In this document: positions 8,880 to 19,018 of the stretch, in pieces
How the letters are laid out: each line of letters begins with the position of its first letter
How positions within the stretch are numbered: position 1 is the stretch's first letter
Translations under genes and position numbers: made by a program
NCBI GenBank assembly: GCA_039566865.1
Contig: CM076943.1
Location: 42,354,663-42,418,662 of the forward strand
Direction: 5' to 3'
Origin: Aurelia coerulea
Taxonomy: Eukaryota; Cnidaria; Scyphozoa; Semaeostomeae; Ulmaridae
DNA length: 64,000 nt
The notes under the pieces: generated by a model
The model's input: the letters and a program-made list of their open reading frames with translations, nothing else
What the model was told of the DNA's origin: nothing
The model's database searches: none

Positions 8880-11133
8880 TATTTCATATTTCATATTTTA
8901 AACATATTTATACAGGGTACAAAATTCAATAAATATTGTTTTACAATTTGGCCCTGTCAAAAGTAAAGTTCCTAATATAATACATATAAGCAAATTAGAT
9001 AAAAATTTACACCTGAATACAAAAAATATCTGTACAAAATTAAAGATGTTCGTACCCCAACTGTCTCAACCTTGATTTAAAAGAGTAGACCGAGGGAGCC
9101 TCTTTGATATTGTCGTTAAGCATGTTCCACACTTTTGTACCACGGTAAGAGAATGCCTTTTGGCCACTTACTGTTCTCATTAACGGTACCGCAAGATCAT
9201 TTTTAGTGTTTCTTAGCTCACGAGTGTGGAAATCTGATAGTCTTACGAAAAGATCACTGATGTACTGTGGTGCTAGATCGTTTAAAGATTTGTACATCAT
9301 AGTAGATGTTTCTTTCAAAATCATTTCTTTGATGGACAACCAGCCTAGTTCTTTGCGTAACGGCACAGATGGTGCATCATAAGGACTACCCGTAACGATT
9401 CGGGCAGCCCTGTTTTGCAGTTTTTGTAGAGACTCTATTCTAGTAATACCACTACAGCCCCAAACGGAGCAGCAATAGTTTAGATGTGGTTCTACAATAC
9501 TACGATAAATGTCCTTCAATGTCTCCATAGATACGAAGTTTTTACAGTATTTCAAAAGGCCAATTGCTCGAGAAACTTTCCCTTTTATACTCTCAATTTG
9601 GCACCTCCACGTTAGACTGTTGTCTATTTGGAGACCAAGGTATTTTACTTTGCTCACTAAATCAATGTCAGTGCCACCAACGTTAAACACAGGTAACAAA
9701 GCAGGCTGCACTGCCACTTTATTTACATTTTGCATTGACCCAACTATCATAGCCTGTGTTTTGACGACGTTCAAGGATAGCTTATTACCTTGAAGCCATT
9801 TCTCGATATCAACAAGTTCGGCATTTAACACTATGTGCATTTCTTCCAAGTTTTTGGAGGAATAGGAAATCATGGTATCATCAGCATACATGTTTGCCTC
9901 GGCCTTCTTCAGTGCAAAGGGAAGATCATTTATATAAAGCAGAAAAAGAAGTGGTCCCAAACAGGAACCTTGCGGCACTCCGACATCAATATCTTTGATG
10001 TCAGAAGAGACGCCATTTACTTTGCAAAACTGCTTTCTGTTATTCAAATACGACCGGAACCAATCATGTTCCAAGCCATTGATACCATAGAAATTCAACT
10101 TATCGAGAAGAATACCATGATCAACGGTATCAAACGCCTTCTTAAGGTCAATGAAGATCATAGCTGTAAATTTCCCTTTATCAATGTTGACGAACCAGTC
10201 ATTCGTGCATTTTAGAAGGCAAGTGACAACAGAGTGTAAAGAGCGAAAGCCGGACTGTTGTAAGCATATGAGCTTGTTATCGTCTAGATATCTATATAAT
10301 TGGTCGTACACGAGTTTTTCAAATAATCTAGAAACAGCTGGTAGAACAGATATTGGCCTGTAGTTTGATCTTTCATCAGATGGGCCCTCCTTAAATATGG
10401 GAGCTACTCTAGCAACTTTCCAGCTGTCAGGGAAAACTCCAGAAGATAAGGAAAGGTTCAAAATATCACAGAGTGAATCTGAAATAACAGGAAAGGCTAC
10501 TTTTAAGAAATAGCTAGAAATGTTATCCACACCAGACCCATGGGAGGTCTTGATTTTATTTAAGGCCTTTTCGATGGTCCTCTTTTCGATGGCTGCAAAT
10601 CTGAATGGTTCTCTACCATTCGAGGGATTTGATATTGACTGCTTTAAGTCACCTTTACAGGCAGCTAACTTCTTGGAAAAATATTCTCGCTTGAGAGTTT
10701 TGTTGAGAATGTTAGCTTTATTTCGCAATTGCCTGTACGCATCCATCAGTATAGCTGACTTGCGTTTAACGGCAGCAGTTTTTATTCTGTCCCTCTGACG
10801 AGAAAGCTTTTTAAAATCGCTATTAAGCCATGGGGAGTATTTGTTAGATACTCTCATTTCCTGCAAAGGGGCATGCATCTCAATGACAAGAGACAGAGTT
10901 GTAGACCATTGTTGAACGGCATCATGGACGTTATCGCAATTACGTATAATACCATCCCAGTCAATTTGGCTAAGATCAGATAAAAAACTTTCATGGTCAA
11001 AGTTTTTCATTCTCCTACTTCTGATAAGTTTGGGTTGACGCTGTATGAAGCCCTGAAATTTTCTAATACAAAATACTAAATAATGATCGCTAAGAGAAAT
11101 TTTTAGGACACCGGATTCGACAATATTTGCAGG
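8880..11133 (-). mobile_element. CR1/jockey-type LINE, 5'-truncated
   Basis: Minus-strand LINE lying inside MITE B1. It keeps the last part of the endonuclease domain (ISLSDHYLVF, whose SDH triad carries the catalytic His) and an uninterrupted reverse transcriptase ORF. The 3' end near 8880-8970 (CTGTATAAATATGTTTAAAA on the minus strand) is repeated at 15430-15515, which supports this terminus. Truncation lies inside the endonuclease. Confidence 0.85.
9040..11133 (-). CDS. LINE reverse transcriptase with endonuclease remnant
   Basis: Non-LTR reverse transcriptase, which copies element RNA at a nicked target. The ORF is open from about 11133; its first in-frame Met at 11010 gives 656 residues. 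Counted from that Met: RPISVL near 217 (RT motif 2), FIDLKKAFDTVDH near 290 with the first catalytic Asp, GVPQGSCLGPLLFLLYINDL near 341, MYADDT near 373 (catalytic Asp pair), then the usual thumb and C-terminal region with TKVWNMLNDNIKEAP near the end. Before the Met the frame still reads SDHYLVF, the end of an AP-type endonuclease. Motif style fits the CR1/jockey group; the exact clade needs a tree. The frame is intact, but the element lacks ORF1 and most of the endonuclease, so it cannot be autonomous. Confidence 0.9.
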   Translation of the reverse strand, partial: PANIVESGVLKISLSDHYLVFCIRKFQGFIQRQPKLIRSRRMKNFDHESFLSDLSQIDWDGIIRNCDNVHDAVQQWSTTLSLVIEMHAPLQEMRVSNKYSPWLNSDFKKLSRQRDRIKTAAVKRKSAILMDAYRQLRNKANILNKTLKREYFSKKLAACKGDLKQSISNPSNGREPFRFAAIEKRTIEKALNKIKTSHGSGVDNISSYFLKVAFPVISDSLCDILNLSLSSGVFPDSWKVARVAPIFKEGPSDERSNYRPISVLPAVSRLFEKLVYDQLYRYLDDNKLICLQQSGFRSLHSVVTCLLKCTNDWFVNIDKGKFTAMIFIDLKKAFDTVDHGILLDKLNFYGINGLEHDWFRSYLNNRKQFCKVNGVSSDIKDIDVGVPQGSCLGPLLFLLYINDLPFALKKAEANMYADDTMISYSSKNLEEMHIVLNAELVDIEKWLQGNKLSLNVVKTQAMIVGSMQNVNKVAVQPALLPVFNVGGTDIDLVSKVKYLGLQIDNSLTWRCQIESIKGKVSRAIGLLKYCKNFVSMETLKDIYRSIVEPHLNYCCSVWGCSGITRIESLQKLQNRAARIVTGSPYDAPSVPLRKELGWLSIKEMILKETSTMMYKSLNDLAPQYISDLFVRLSDFHTRELRNTKNDLAVPLMRTVSGQKAFSYRGTKVWNMLNDNIKEAPSVYSFKSRLRQLGYEHL

Positions 11134-11353
11134 CGCTCATTGTTTTCATTCGTTTTTGCAGGATATTTGAAGGGACTTTCTGCAGAAAATCACCCATATC
11201 CACGGGAAAGAATGGCCGATTAAGGCCGGGTAAATTACTGGACCTAATTGAACATATTGGCAATAAAACAAGACATTTTTCAATATTATTGCTCGGATAT
11301 TTATGGAGCAATGGCCTTCCAAGCGGGGATCCTTTTTTCTGACTCACCTGGTA

Positions 11354-11813
11354 GTTGTATCCAACCCTAACTACAGTTTAGAATCGTTCTTTTGTGCATT
11401 TTTAGACTGTACTTTGCATGCATTCTCAAAAGCTATTTCTACGTTGATTGTCCAGGTTTTTAGGACTCATATTTAGGTGTAGATTCAATTCTGTGAGGTT
11501 TAGAAGTCAAATCTTTACAAATCATGGCGTGAATGATTGTTACTTAAGTACACCATGGTACGGGGTTTTGGCATTTTTTATGGTGACTATTTTTACGATA
11601 GAATCCGGATTTATGGGTATGATGTTTAACAGTATTTACGAATTTACGGGTATGATTTTTGGTACAAAGTCATTTATGGCTATACTGTCTCGGCTTTCCC
11701 GGATTCATGGGTATGCTTTTCAGGAATTTTTCCAGATCTATGGGTGGTACTTTTGAGTTGTAAATGGCACAACCCCGTACTATGGAAACTAGCAGTGGCG
11801 TGCTGGGTCTCAC
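11354..11813. other. Unassigned stretch
   Basis: Contains repeated ATTTATGGGTATG-like phrases (11610-11745) but no gene or recognised element. The 102-residue frame here has no domain and is probably spurious. Confidence 0.4.
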
Positions 11814-12336
11814 AGCATAGGTTCCAAATCTTTAAAAAGGCTGGTGTAAAATTGAGTGACCTATTTCTTTGAACTGAATGACTTCAAAGAAACTTTAGCT
11901 AATTCTCTATAATTCTACCGTTGGAAATTTTTGAAATCTTCGATATTTTCAGAATTATAATGTTTTTCTTCTTTTTCAAGAATTCAAGAAAAATTTTCAA
12001 AAAAACTTAAAACCATCGTAATTTCTACACTGTTTGACGTAACATGAAATAATTTCGAAGAAAACTACAGTTTATGAATGCCTACAATATGGTATCAAGC
12101 AAAAGTCTGTCACTCTGGTTTATGATTTAGAAATTTGATGACATCACATCCTCAAATGAGTTGAAATGTAAGATACACCGTAATTTCCAAAAATATTCAA
12201 AATTTCTGAAAAGTCCAACGGTAGAATTATAGATAAGTATCTAAAGTTTCTTTCAAGCCATTCAATCAGAAGAAATATGTCATTAAATTTTACACCCACC
12301 TTTTTTCGCCGAGTTAAAGATTTGGAACCTATGCTG
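11814..12336. mobile_element. hAT-like MITE family A, copy 1
   Basis: Ends are AGCATAGGTTCCAAATCTTT and its inverse AAAGATTTGGAACCTATGCT. The target duplication is GGTCTCAC (11806-11813) against GGTCCCAC (12337-12344), 8 bp with one mismatch. An 8-bp duplication fits hAT. Length about 520 bp. Confidence 0.85.
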
Positions 12337-12349
12337 GGTCCCACTCCAC

Positions 12350-12425
12350 AAGAGGGGGGGGGGCAAAATGTTTCAAACTTGTTCATAAAGTTTCAACTTG
12401 AGTAACCTCCCCCCCCCCGGGCTGG
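12350..12425. repeat. Short foldback with G-tract and C-tract ends
   Basis: A run of about 10 G, then TTTCAAACTTG...CAACTTGAG, then a run of about 10 C. It resembles 3700-3816 in having homopolymer ends. Confidence 0.5.
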
Positions 12426-12768
12426 ATCCCGGGCTGGATGCCATCAATTTTTTGCGAAGAGCAAAATCATTAATGCAACTCAAGGATCATGGTTAAAATT
12501 CATGCAGTTTTGCACCTGATACCACTAGCATCGACTTGAATCATGTGGATTGCTTTTGGCAAAGTCCTCTTCAACTGTATTGTGATCGATAGTTTGTGTA
12601 CGGACTTGGGTAATGCTCCGATGTACTCATCGTTGAACCTGGAAATAAATCAGGAGAATCAAAATTAGCACGTGTTTGTATTCAGGATTTTAGGCAAATG
12701 TTGCAACGTGGTACCTCTTCTTCAGTTTCTAGAATGTTAGTACCGTTGTTTCTAGATCTCTTTGCTGT

Positions 12769-12817
12769 AAGTAAGTTAGGAAGTTAGTAAGTTAGTAAGT
12801 TAGTAAGTCAGTAAGTA
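12769..12817 (+). repeat. Tandem repeat, 8-bp unit AGTTAGTA
   Basis: About six units of AAGTTAGT-type sequence directly in tandem. Confidence 0.85.
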
Positions 12818-12827
12818 TATCTGTAGT

Positions 12828-13328
12828 AGCTCAAACCTTTAAAAATGTCAGTATAAAATTATATTGCAGTTTTCTTTGAATTAAATGGCTTGGAAGGAAC
12901 TGAGGGATTTTTGCTGTAAATCTGCCGTGGAAATTTATTGATATATTGACTAGTTTCAAAATGGCGGCATTTATCACATTTGAGGCTATGACGTCAACAA
13001 ATTTCAAATCCTAAACAAAAAGCTACAGACTTCTGCATGACACCGTATTGTAGACCTTCATAAACTATGGTTTTTTTTAAGGTTATATCATTTTTCCTCT
13101 ATTGGTTGAGGATTTATGATGATTTCAATTTTTTCGAAATTGTCCATGAATTTTTTCAAAAATAGTTAAATTGCTCCCATTTTGAAAAATTCAAGATATA
13201 AAATTTTTGCACGGCAGAATTACAGCAAAGTACCATGAGTTCCTTTCAAGTCATTCAATGCATAGAAAAATGTCATAGAATTATACATCCATCTTTCTAA
13301 AGATTCGAAAAATTTGAGCCCTATGCTA
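12828..13328. mobile_element. hAT-like MITE family A, diverged copy
   Basis: Ends AGCTCAAACCTTTAAAAATG and AAATTTGAGCCCTATGCT, with interior blocks shared with family A (ATTTCAAATCCTAAA, CTATGGTTTTTTT, TATGACGTCA). More diverged than the other copies. Confidence 0.65.
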
Positions 13329-13836
13329 CTTTTATCCAACGTAATTCAGACTTTTTATGTTGTTTCTTTAAATAATTTGCTGTCGTAGGTTGCAACAGGT
13401 GAGTCAGAAAAATGCTCAGATGTTTGAAAGCCCTCAAAACAACAAGGACATATTTTGTAAGACAATAACATGAGTTGCTTTTGATTGACACCGCAATTCA
13501 AAGCGATTAGCGATCGCAGACAAAGGAAATTCTCTCAATCCCAGTAATTCAAAACAAGCAAAGCCGCAAAAGTTTCTCTGAAACCCAGGTATCTAGCTCT
13601 CTCATTGTGCATTTCAGAAATTGTTTTTAAGAGCAAGCATGAGCATAAACCGAAAGAAGAAGGATGTATCTAAACTTCCACCACGGGCATTTTATCTATT
13701 TGGTTCAGAAGCTGAGCAGTAAGTGTCTTAATTACACCCACAAAATAAGAGAATTGAATCGCCTTCCAATCGGCTGCTGAAGCAAACAAATAAAATGTAA
13801 GAGGTAGATGTTTAGATATATCCTTCTTCTTTCGAT

Positions 13837-14090
13837 GCCGAATGATTCTATATACGTATGCATGGCTCTGATGAAGGCTTAATGCCGAAACACGAAAAAA
13901 CAAAAAATGGCTTCTGTCGTGGTGTAAGACCCAGGGATCTGAATGACTTCAGATTTCTCCAACATTTCATTGCGCTTGAGTGGCGCAGTGGAATGTTGGA
14001 GAAACTTTTGACACGAAGACCCCGGGTTCGATCCCAGGCAGGGGCACATTTTAATTCTCCAATTGTGGTAGCCCACTCATGATAAGTATA
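13837..14090 (+). mobile_element. tRNA-promoter SINE with hammerhead-like 5' end, copy 1
   Basis: Flanked by an exact 14-bp duplication CTTCTTCTTTCGAT (13823-13836 and 14091-14104), as expected for target-primed insertion. Order within: hammerhead-like motif (13868-13891), a 17-bp-class hairpin around CTCCAACATTTCATTGCGC, a perfect pol III A box TGGCGCAGTGG (13981-13991) and a B box GGTTCGATCCC (14026-14036), then a short 3' end without a long poly-A. Copy 2 is at 25335-25590. Confidence 0.75.
13868..13891 (+). ncRNA. Hammerhead-like core in the SINE
   Basis: CUGAUGA, extra A, stem GGC/GCC with a UUAAU loop, then GAAAC. ACAC (following GAA) could pair with GUGU at 13921-13924 as stem III. 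Stem I (GGCU with AGACC) needs a bulge. In copy 2 the core is damaged to CUGAUAA. The extra base departs from the canonical hammerhead. Confidence 0.4.
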
Positions 14091-14493
14091 CTTCTTCTTT
14101 CGATATATGCTCATGTTTGCTCTTAAAAATAATTTCTGGAATGCACAACGAGCGGGCTAGCTACCTGGGTTTCAGGGAAACTTTTGCGGCTTTGTTTGTT
14201 TTGAATTACTGGTTGAAGGAATTTCCATTGTCTGCGATCGTTAATCGCTTTGAATTCAGGTGTCAACAAGCAACTCATGCTATTGTCTTACAAAATATGT
14301 CCTTGTTCCTCAAAACCATTTATCAGATTTCACGAAACTGATAATACCAGAGTAGAAAAAACATCAACTTAGATAAGAAAATTTAGTTTGTCAAAATCAA
14401 TCGTATCGTTCTCAAATTACAAGCAACTTCATGAAAATTCCTCATCTCAAAATCCCTCAAAACAGGCCTAAAAAGTTGGATCACATTTCTTAT

Positions 14494-14660
14494 TAAGGCC
14501 AGTTTCCAGTCAGTGGGATTTGCCGAGCGGGCGGAAATTCTATTGTTTATGAGAGAAACTGTCGCTTGGGATGTGAATAGAAAGTCACGCCTGAGTAACC
14601 ATTTATTGTGTAAAATTCCGCCCGCTTGGAAGATTCCACTGACTGGAAATCAGCCTTTAT
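14494..14660. repeat. Short MITE (G2)
   Basis: AAGGCCAGTTTCCAGTCAGT then GGGAT at the left is inverted as ATTCCACTGACTGGAAATCA and GCCTTT at the right. About 165 bp. Confidence 0.7.
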
Positions 14661-15170
14661 GGCCTGTTTATGAGGTGGGCTGGCCCGTTAGCGAGCTGGC
14701 TCGCTTTCAGGTGAGATCCTACTTACCTGGTCACAGCTTTGTAAACAGCAGTTTGCATTTATGTGTATGCCTGGCTGGCCCATCTTGCCGAGATCCCGGT
14801 TATCGAGTGCCGGGATCCCGCCTCAAACGGGCTGACTTTTCTCATATAAACGGAAGAAACGGGCCAGCCCACCTGTAACGCACGCGCAGAACACAACAGA
14901 TTTGTTAAGTTTCTAAAAATGGAGGACCCTTTGTCACATTTGACGCCAAGGCTGCAATCTGTCTTTTGTAGAATTGAAAGAACAGGAAAATATTTCCTCA
15001 TTCTTTCAAATTTACACAAAATAAATATTGCACGTGGCACCCAAGGGTCGGGCTGGCTCGGGGCTGGCTCACTATCGAATCTCTCATATAAAGCCGAGCT
15101 GGCTTGAAGGCGAACCAGCTCGCTAACGGGCCAGCCCGCCTCACATAAACAGGCCCTTAGCAATCCAACC
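14661..15170. mobile_element. GC-rich MITE (G1)
   Basis: GGCCTGTTTATGAGG with TGGGCTGGCCCGTTAGCGAG is inverted at 15116-15168 (CTCGCTAACGGGCCAGCCCG, CCTCACATAAACAGGCC). Length about 505 bp; the arms are markedly GC-richer than their surroundings, so the reading frames in both directions are shadows of the inverted repeat. Confidence 0.8.
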
Positions 15171-15189
15171 TTGTCGTAATGGTAAAGAA

Positions 15190-15515
15190 ACGAAAAAGGC
15201 CTAATGACAGTCGCCAGTGTAGAAAATTATACAGCAGCCTCTTTCTATACTTAGGATTGTAAATTATTGAGCGATAAGATGGACAGGTGAAAATGTAGTT
15301 ATGGTAGTTGTGGGGTTCACGATAAGGCTGATATATTGTTTATTGTTATTGTTGAAATCTGATAGTATTATTGTATTCATATGTATATTTTATCTAATTT
15401 ATCAATATGTACATTATTTGGAACTTTAATTTTAAACAGGGCCAAATTGCAAAACAATACTTATTGAATTTTGCATCCTGTATAAATATGTTTAAAATAT
15501 GAAAATATAAATATG
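15190..15515 (+). mobile_element. 3' end of the same LINE family as 8880-11133
   Basis: ACAGGGCCAAATTG, CAATACTTATTGAATTTTG and CTGTATAAATATGTTTAAAA match the minus strand of 8890-8970, followed by an ATAAATATG-rich tail. Only the 3' untranslated part is left; the left limit is uncertain. Confidence 0.7.
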
Positions 15516-15579
15516 ACTTCGAAAAACTAAATTGTTTATCTAAGTTGATACCTTATCTTCACATGTATTATTAAGCCTA

Positions 15580-15985
15580 TACTGTAATAACTGCGTCCGA
15601 GGGCAATACCAGAAAATATTAACCCGAAGCCGTTAGTACAAGACCGAGCTTGCAAGGTTTTGTACAGAGGCTGAAGGTAAATATTTTCTGGTATGGCCCC
15701 AAAGGAAACAGTTATTATATAGTTTATTACCCTAAGGTTAAGGGCTGGGTGAAGGCCTTTCGTTTTTTAACAAAGTAAAAGATACTTTCAAAGCGAAATG
15801 ATCGTTGGCCTAGCATGAAGCCATTGCAGAAAAAGTCAGTTGTTGCCATTCGAATTGTTGTTTGATGTGTTCGAAGCACTGATTTGGGGTTCGAACTCGA
15901 AGCTGAGTTGTTACGAAATGAGCGGACATTACGTCGCATTCGAACGTTTTCAGCCAATCAGATTGTATAACAGAGTTGGTGCCCT
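15580..15985. repeat. Dispersed repeat family J, copy 1
   Basis: CAATACCAGAAAATATTAAC, GGGCTGGGTGAAGGC, GCGTTGGCCTAGCAT-type and CCAATCAGATTGTA blocks occur in the same order at 32886-33306. The first 140 bp form an internal inverted repeat around the CCAGAAAATATT motif. Confidence 0.75.
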
Positions 15986-16006
15986 GAAAATAGGGTAGTA
16001 ACAGTT

Positions 16007-16528
16007 AGCATAGGTTCCAAATCTTTATCTCGGCGTAGAAAGGTGGGTGCAAAATCTAATGACCTTTCCTCTGACTGAATGGTTTGAAAGAATTTTTAGA
16101 CACTTATCTATAATTCTACCGTTGGATTTTTCACAAATATTGAATATTTTTCGAAATTACAGCGTATCTTATATTTCAATTCATTTCAGGATGTGACGTC
16201 ATTAAATTTCTAAATCATAAACCAGATGAGTGACAGAATATTTCTTGATACCATATTGTAGGCATTCATAAACTATGGTTTTTTCGAAATTATTTCATGT
16301 TACGTCAAACAGTTTAGAAATTACGATGGTTTCAAGTTTTTTTGAAAATTTTCTTGAATTCTTGAAAAAGAAGAAAAACACTCTAATTCTGAAAACATTG
16401 AAAATTTCAGAAAATTCCAACGGTAGAATTGTAGAGAATTAGCTAAAGTTTCTTTGAAGTCATCCAGTTCAAAGAAATAGATCACTCAATTTTACACCAG
16501 CCTTTTTAAAGATTTGGAACCTATGCTA
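16007..16528. mobile_element. hAT-like MITE family A, copy 2
   Basis: AGCATAGGTTCC and GGAACCTATGCTA ends with an exact 8-bp duplication TAACAGTT at 15999-16006 and 16529-16536. Confidence 0.9.
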
Positions 16529-16607
16529 TAACAGTTTACAATAATCAGATAAATGGTTTGAGAGTTGAAGGCTTTCAAACATCTAACATTTTTGGCTCAC
16601 CCGTCAT

Positions 16608-17395
16608 GGCAGTTTCACTGACGAAGATTTGATATCAAAGCACTTTAACTGCAGTAGTTGCGTTCTTATCCTTTCTTTTCTGTCATATCTGATTTTGGTT
16701 TAAGATAACGTTCATAAGATACCAGCACAATTTAAAAGCTGCATCTCAAATTTTTAATTCCTAATTCTATGAATTTTATAACTTCAATAGTTTCAATATT
16801 ATAATTTATGTAACTATTTAATATGATTACCGTAGTTACATTCGATTTTGAATAGTTGACTCGGCATGGCATATATGTGTATGTGTATATATTGTTAGCT
16901 ATAATATCATATCGAATTAAAATAAATTTACGACAACAAAGAGATATGATGATATTTTTATTGATCGCGAACAAAGACGCGAATTTCCTTCACAACTTGG
17001 AAGCCCAGATTAGAAATAACTAGCACTTAAGAGTAAGACAAAACTTATGCTTGGATTAACATAAACCTAAATCAATTTTAAGGTTATGGAAATTTTAAAA
17101 TTAAGTTTAACAAACCGAATGTATCCAACGGATTTAAACAGGCGAAATTGAGATCCGGAGACAATCCTGGTATTGAAAATGATCCGGGTACGACGACAGG
17201 ACCTGTTTGGAAGATCGTCAATCAAAATTTACCCTTTTAAAGTGAGTTTAAAATACAAATCTTACAAATCTACATTTTTACCCTATTTTAGTTATGAATT
17301 ATAGATCAAAGTATGTCAGTAAAACATTTTCAGGCAACAAATTAATTCTACTATTGGCAACATATCAGTTGATATCTTTACCATGACGGAACCTG
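16608..17395. other. Unassigned stretch
   Basis: AT-rich, no gene or repeat recognised. Confidence 0.4.
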
Positions 17396-17403
17396 TATGG
17401 GAG

Positions 17404-17928
17404 AGCATAGGTTCCAAATCTTTAGCTCGGCGTAAAAAGGTGGGTGTAAAATTCTATGACCTATTTCTTCTGATTGAATCGCTTGACAGAAACTTTAATA
17501 CTTATCTGTAATTCTACCGTTGGACTTTCCAGAAATTTAGAATATTTTTCGAAATTACAGCGTATCTTACATTTCAACTCATTTGAGGATGTGACGTCAT
17601 CAAATTTCTAAATCATAAACCAGATTAGTGACAGACGTTAGACGTTTGCTTGATATCATATTGTAGGCATTCATAAACTATGGTTTTCTTCGAAATTATT
17701 TCATGTTGCATCAACCAGTTCAGAAATTACGATGGTTTTAAGTTTTTTTGAAAATTGTTCATGAATTCTTGAAAAAGAAGAAAAACACTCTAATTCCGAA
17801 AAGATTTCTGAAAATTTCAACGGTAGATTTATAGAGAAATAGCTAAAGTTTCTTTGAAGTCATTCAGTTCAAAGAAATAAGTCACTCAATTTTACACCAG
17901 CATTTTTAAAGATTTGGAACCTATGCTG
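17404..17928. mobile_element. hAT-like MITE family A, copy 3
   Basis: Standard family A ends; target duplication TATGGGAG (17396-17403) against TATAGGAG (17929-17936). Very similar to copies 1 and 2 across the full length. Confidence 0.9.
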
Positions 17929-17974
17929 TATAGGAGATACTATCTTAGCATTTTCGTTTATTGTGCAATTACTA

Positions 17975-18307
17975 CCGCAAAAGCTCTCTTTAGCTCCCTC
18001 TTTATCAACCCCCTCTCCGATAAGCCCATCTCCTCTAAACCAACGTTTTAAATAATCCCCCTCTTTATCAAGCCCCCATTTATATCAAATGCAAGGGATT
18101 ACCATAGATTTACGATTTACTTAGCTAAAACAAGTTTGCTTGACAGTCTTTATATGATCTAGGGTAAAAACAGTGCCGAATTTGTGTATCTGACTCGCAA
18201 ACAAAATAGTGTGCTGATTCCCCAAAATATGCTGTAAAGACCGAAGATGCTATCATTTACATCCTTGTCAATTTGTCAATTAACTTTGTGAATAAGGCCC
18301 CCATCTA
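17975..18307. repeat. CCCCCTCT-rich repeat family I, copy 1
   Basis: AAAAGCTCTCTTTAGCTCCC, then repeated CCCCCTCTTTATCAAGCCCC-type units, parallel 50190-50400. It stops at the start of MITE B2, which either truncated it or inserted in it. Confidence 0.7.
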
Positions 18308-18917
18308 CCGGGTGAGTCAGAAAAAAGAATCCCCGTTTGAAAGGTCACGGCTCCCTGGATATCAAGACAATAATATCGGCAAATATATAGTTTAATGGTA
18401 GAAATGTTCAAATCTACTATAAAATTTACCTGACTGAATTCGGCCACTCCATTCCGAAATTATGAAGGATTTTCTCGAGAAAGCCTCTTCAAAAACCTTC
18501 AAAACCTGCCCAAAATCATGAACAAATTTCCCTTACATTTCTGCCTTACAATGAATGACTTGTGGACGCTGTAGCATGTGCATTCCTATTGGGGGGATGA
18601 ACAAGTCCTCCCCCTGGTATCGATGATCTATTCAGGGGGATTCCATTCTCCCAAGAGGATAAAACACATGAATTTATGTGAGTGTCATTAATTTCAGGAA
18701 GGAAAATTTGCTCATTGTATTCATTCGTTTTTGCAGGCTTTTGGAAGGGGCCTTCTGCAGAAAATCACCCATATTAATGAGAAGGAATGGCCGATTAAGG
18801 CCGGGTTAATTACTGAACCTAATTGAACATATTGGCAATAAAACAAGACATTTTTCAATAGTATGCTTTGATATTCATGGACCAGTGGCCTTCCAAGCAG
18901 GAATTCTTTTTTCTGAC
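18306..18917. mobile_element. TA-target MITE family B, copy 2
   Basis: TA then CCGGGTGAGTCAGAAAAAAG at the left; the right end reads TTCTTTTTTCTGACT and lacks the final CACCCGGTA. The interior is colinear with copies 1 and 3. It ends about 100 bp before the ubinuclein stop codon. Confidence 0.85.
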
Positions 18918-19018
18918 TGTAGAGTCTCCAAATTAAATACTCCCTCCCTCAGGGGAGCTTTTACGGTGTGCTATGGGGCACAAGCCTCCAATTCGGCGCA
19001 AGAATAACATAGAAGTGT

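Larger units (their letters stand above)
8508..11353. mobile_element. TA-target MITE family B, copy 1, split by a LINE
   Basis: The left end is TA then CCGGGTGAGTCAGAAAAAAG; the right end is CTTTTTTCTGACTCACCTGG then TA. The interior matches copies at 18308 and 37253 (about 610-640 bp) except for a LINE inserted at about 8880-11133. The TA duplication and short inverted ends fit a Tc1/mariner-type MITE. Confidence 0.85.
13440..14307. mobile_element. hAT-like MITE family D, copy 1 (with SINE inside)
   Basis: Begins CAACAAGGACATA and ends TATGTCCTTGTT. The target duplication CCTCAAAA is exact at 13432-13439 and 14308-14315 (8 bp). Arms of over 200 bp are inverted copies of each other, so RNA or single-stranded DNA would fold back. 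The SINE 13837-14090 interrupts the right arm. Confidence 0.85.
13394..16607. mobile_element. Outer element of a nested transposon stack (family C)
   Basis: The left arm (GGTGAGTCAGAAAAATG, CAGATGTTTGAAAGCC) is resumed at 14308 with AACCATTTATCAGATTTC. The right arm at 16540-16607 is the inverse (AATCAGATAAATGGTTTGAG, GGCTTTCAAACATCTAAC, GGCTCACCCGT). Between the arms lie D1 with its SINE, G2, G1, a LINE 3' end, J1 and A2. Its own unique sequence is only a few hundred bases. Confidence 0.65.

Noticed and set aside
9509..10798. Several plus-strand frames opposite the LINE ORF
   Set aside because: They are antisense shadows of the 656-residue reverse transcriptase, whose motifs are unambiguous.
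13965..14050. A genuine tRNA gene
   Set aside because: The A and B boxes are good, but the acceptor and anticodon arms do not form and the unit is duplicated inside a SINE with a target duplication.
14513..15163. 121- and 134-residue overlapping frames on both strands
   Set aside because: They follow the inverted repeats of MITEs G1 and G2, which explains the similar peptides on both strands.
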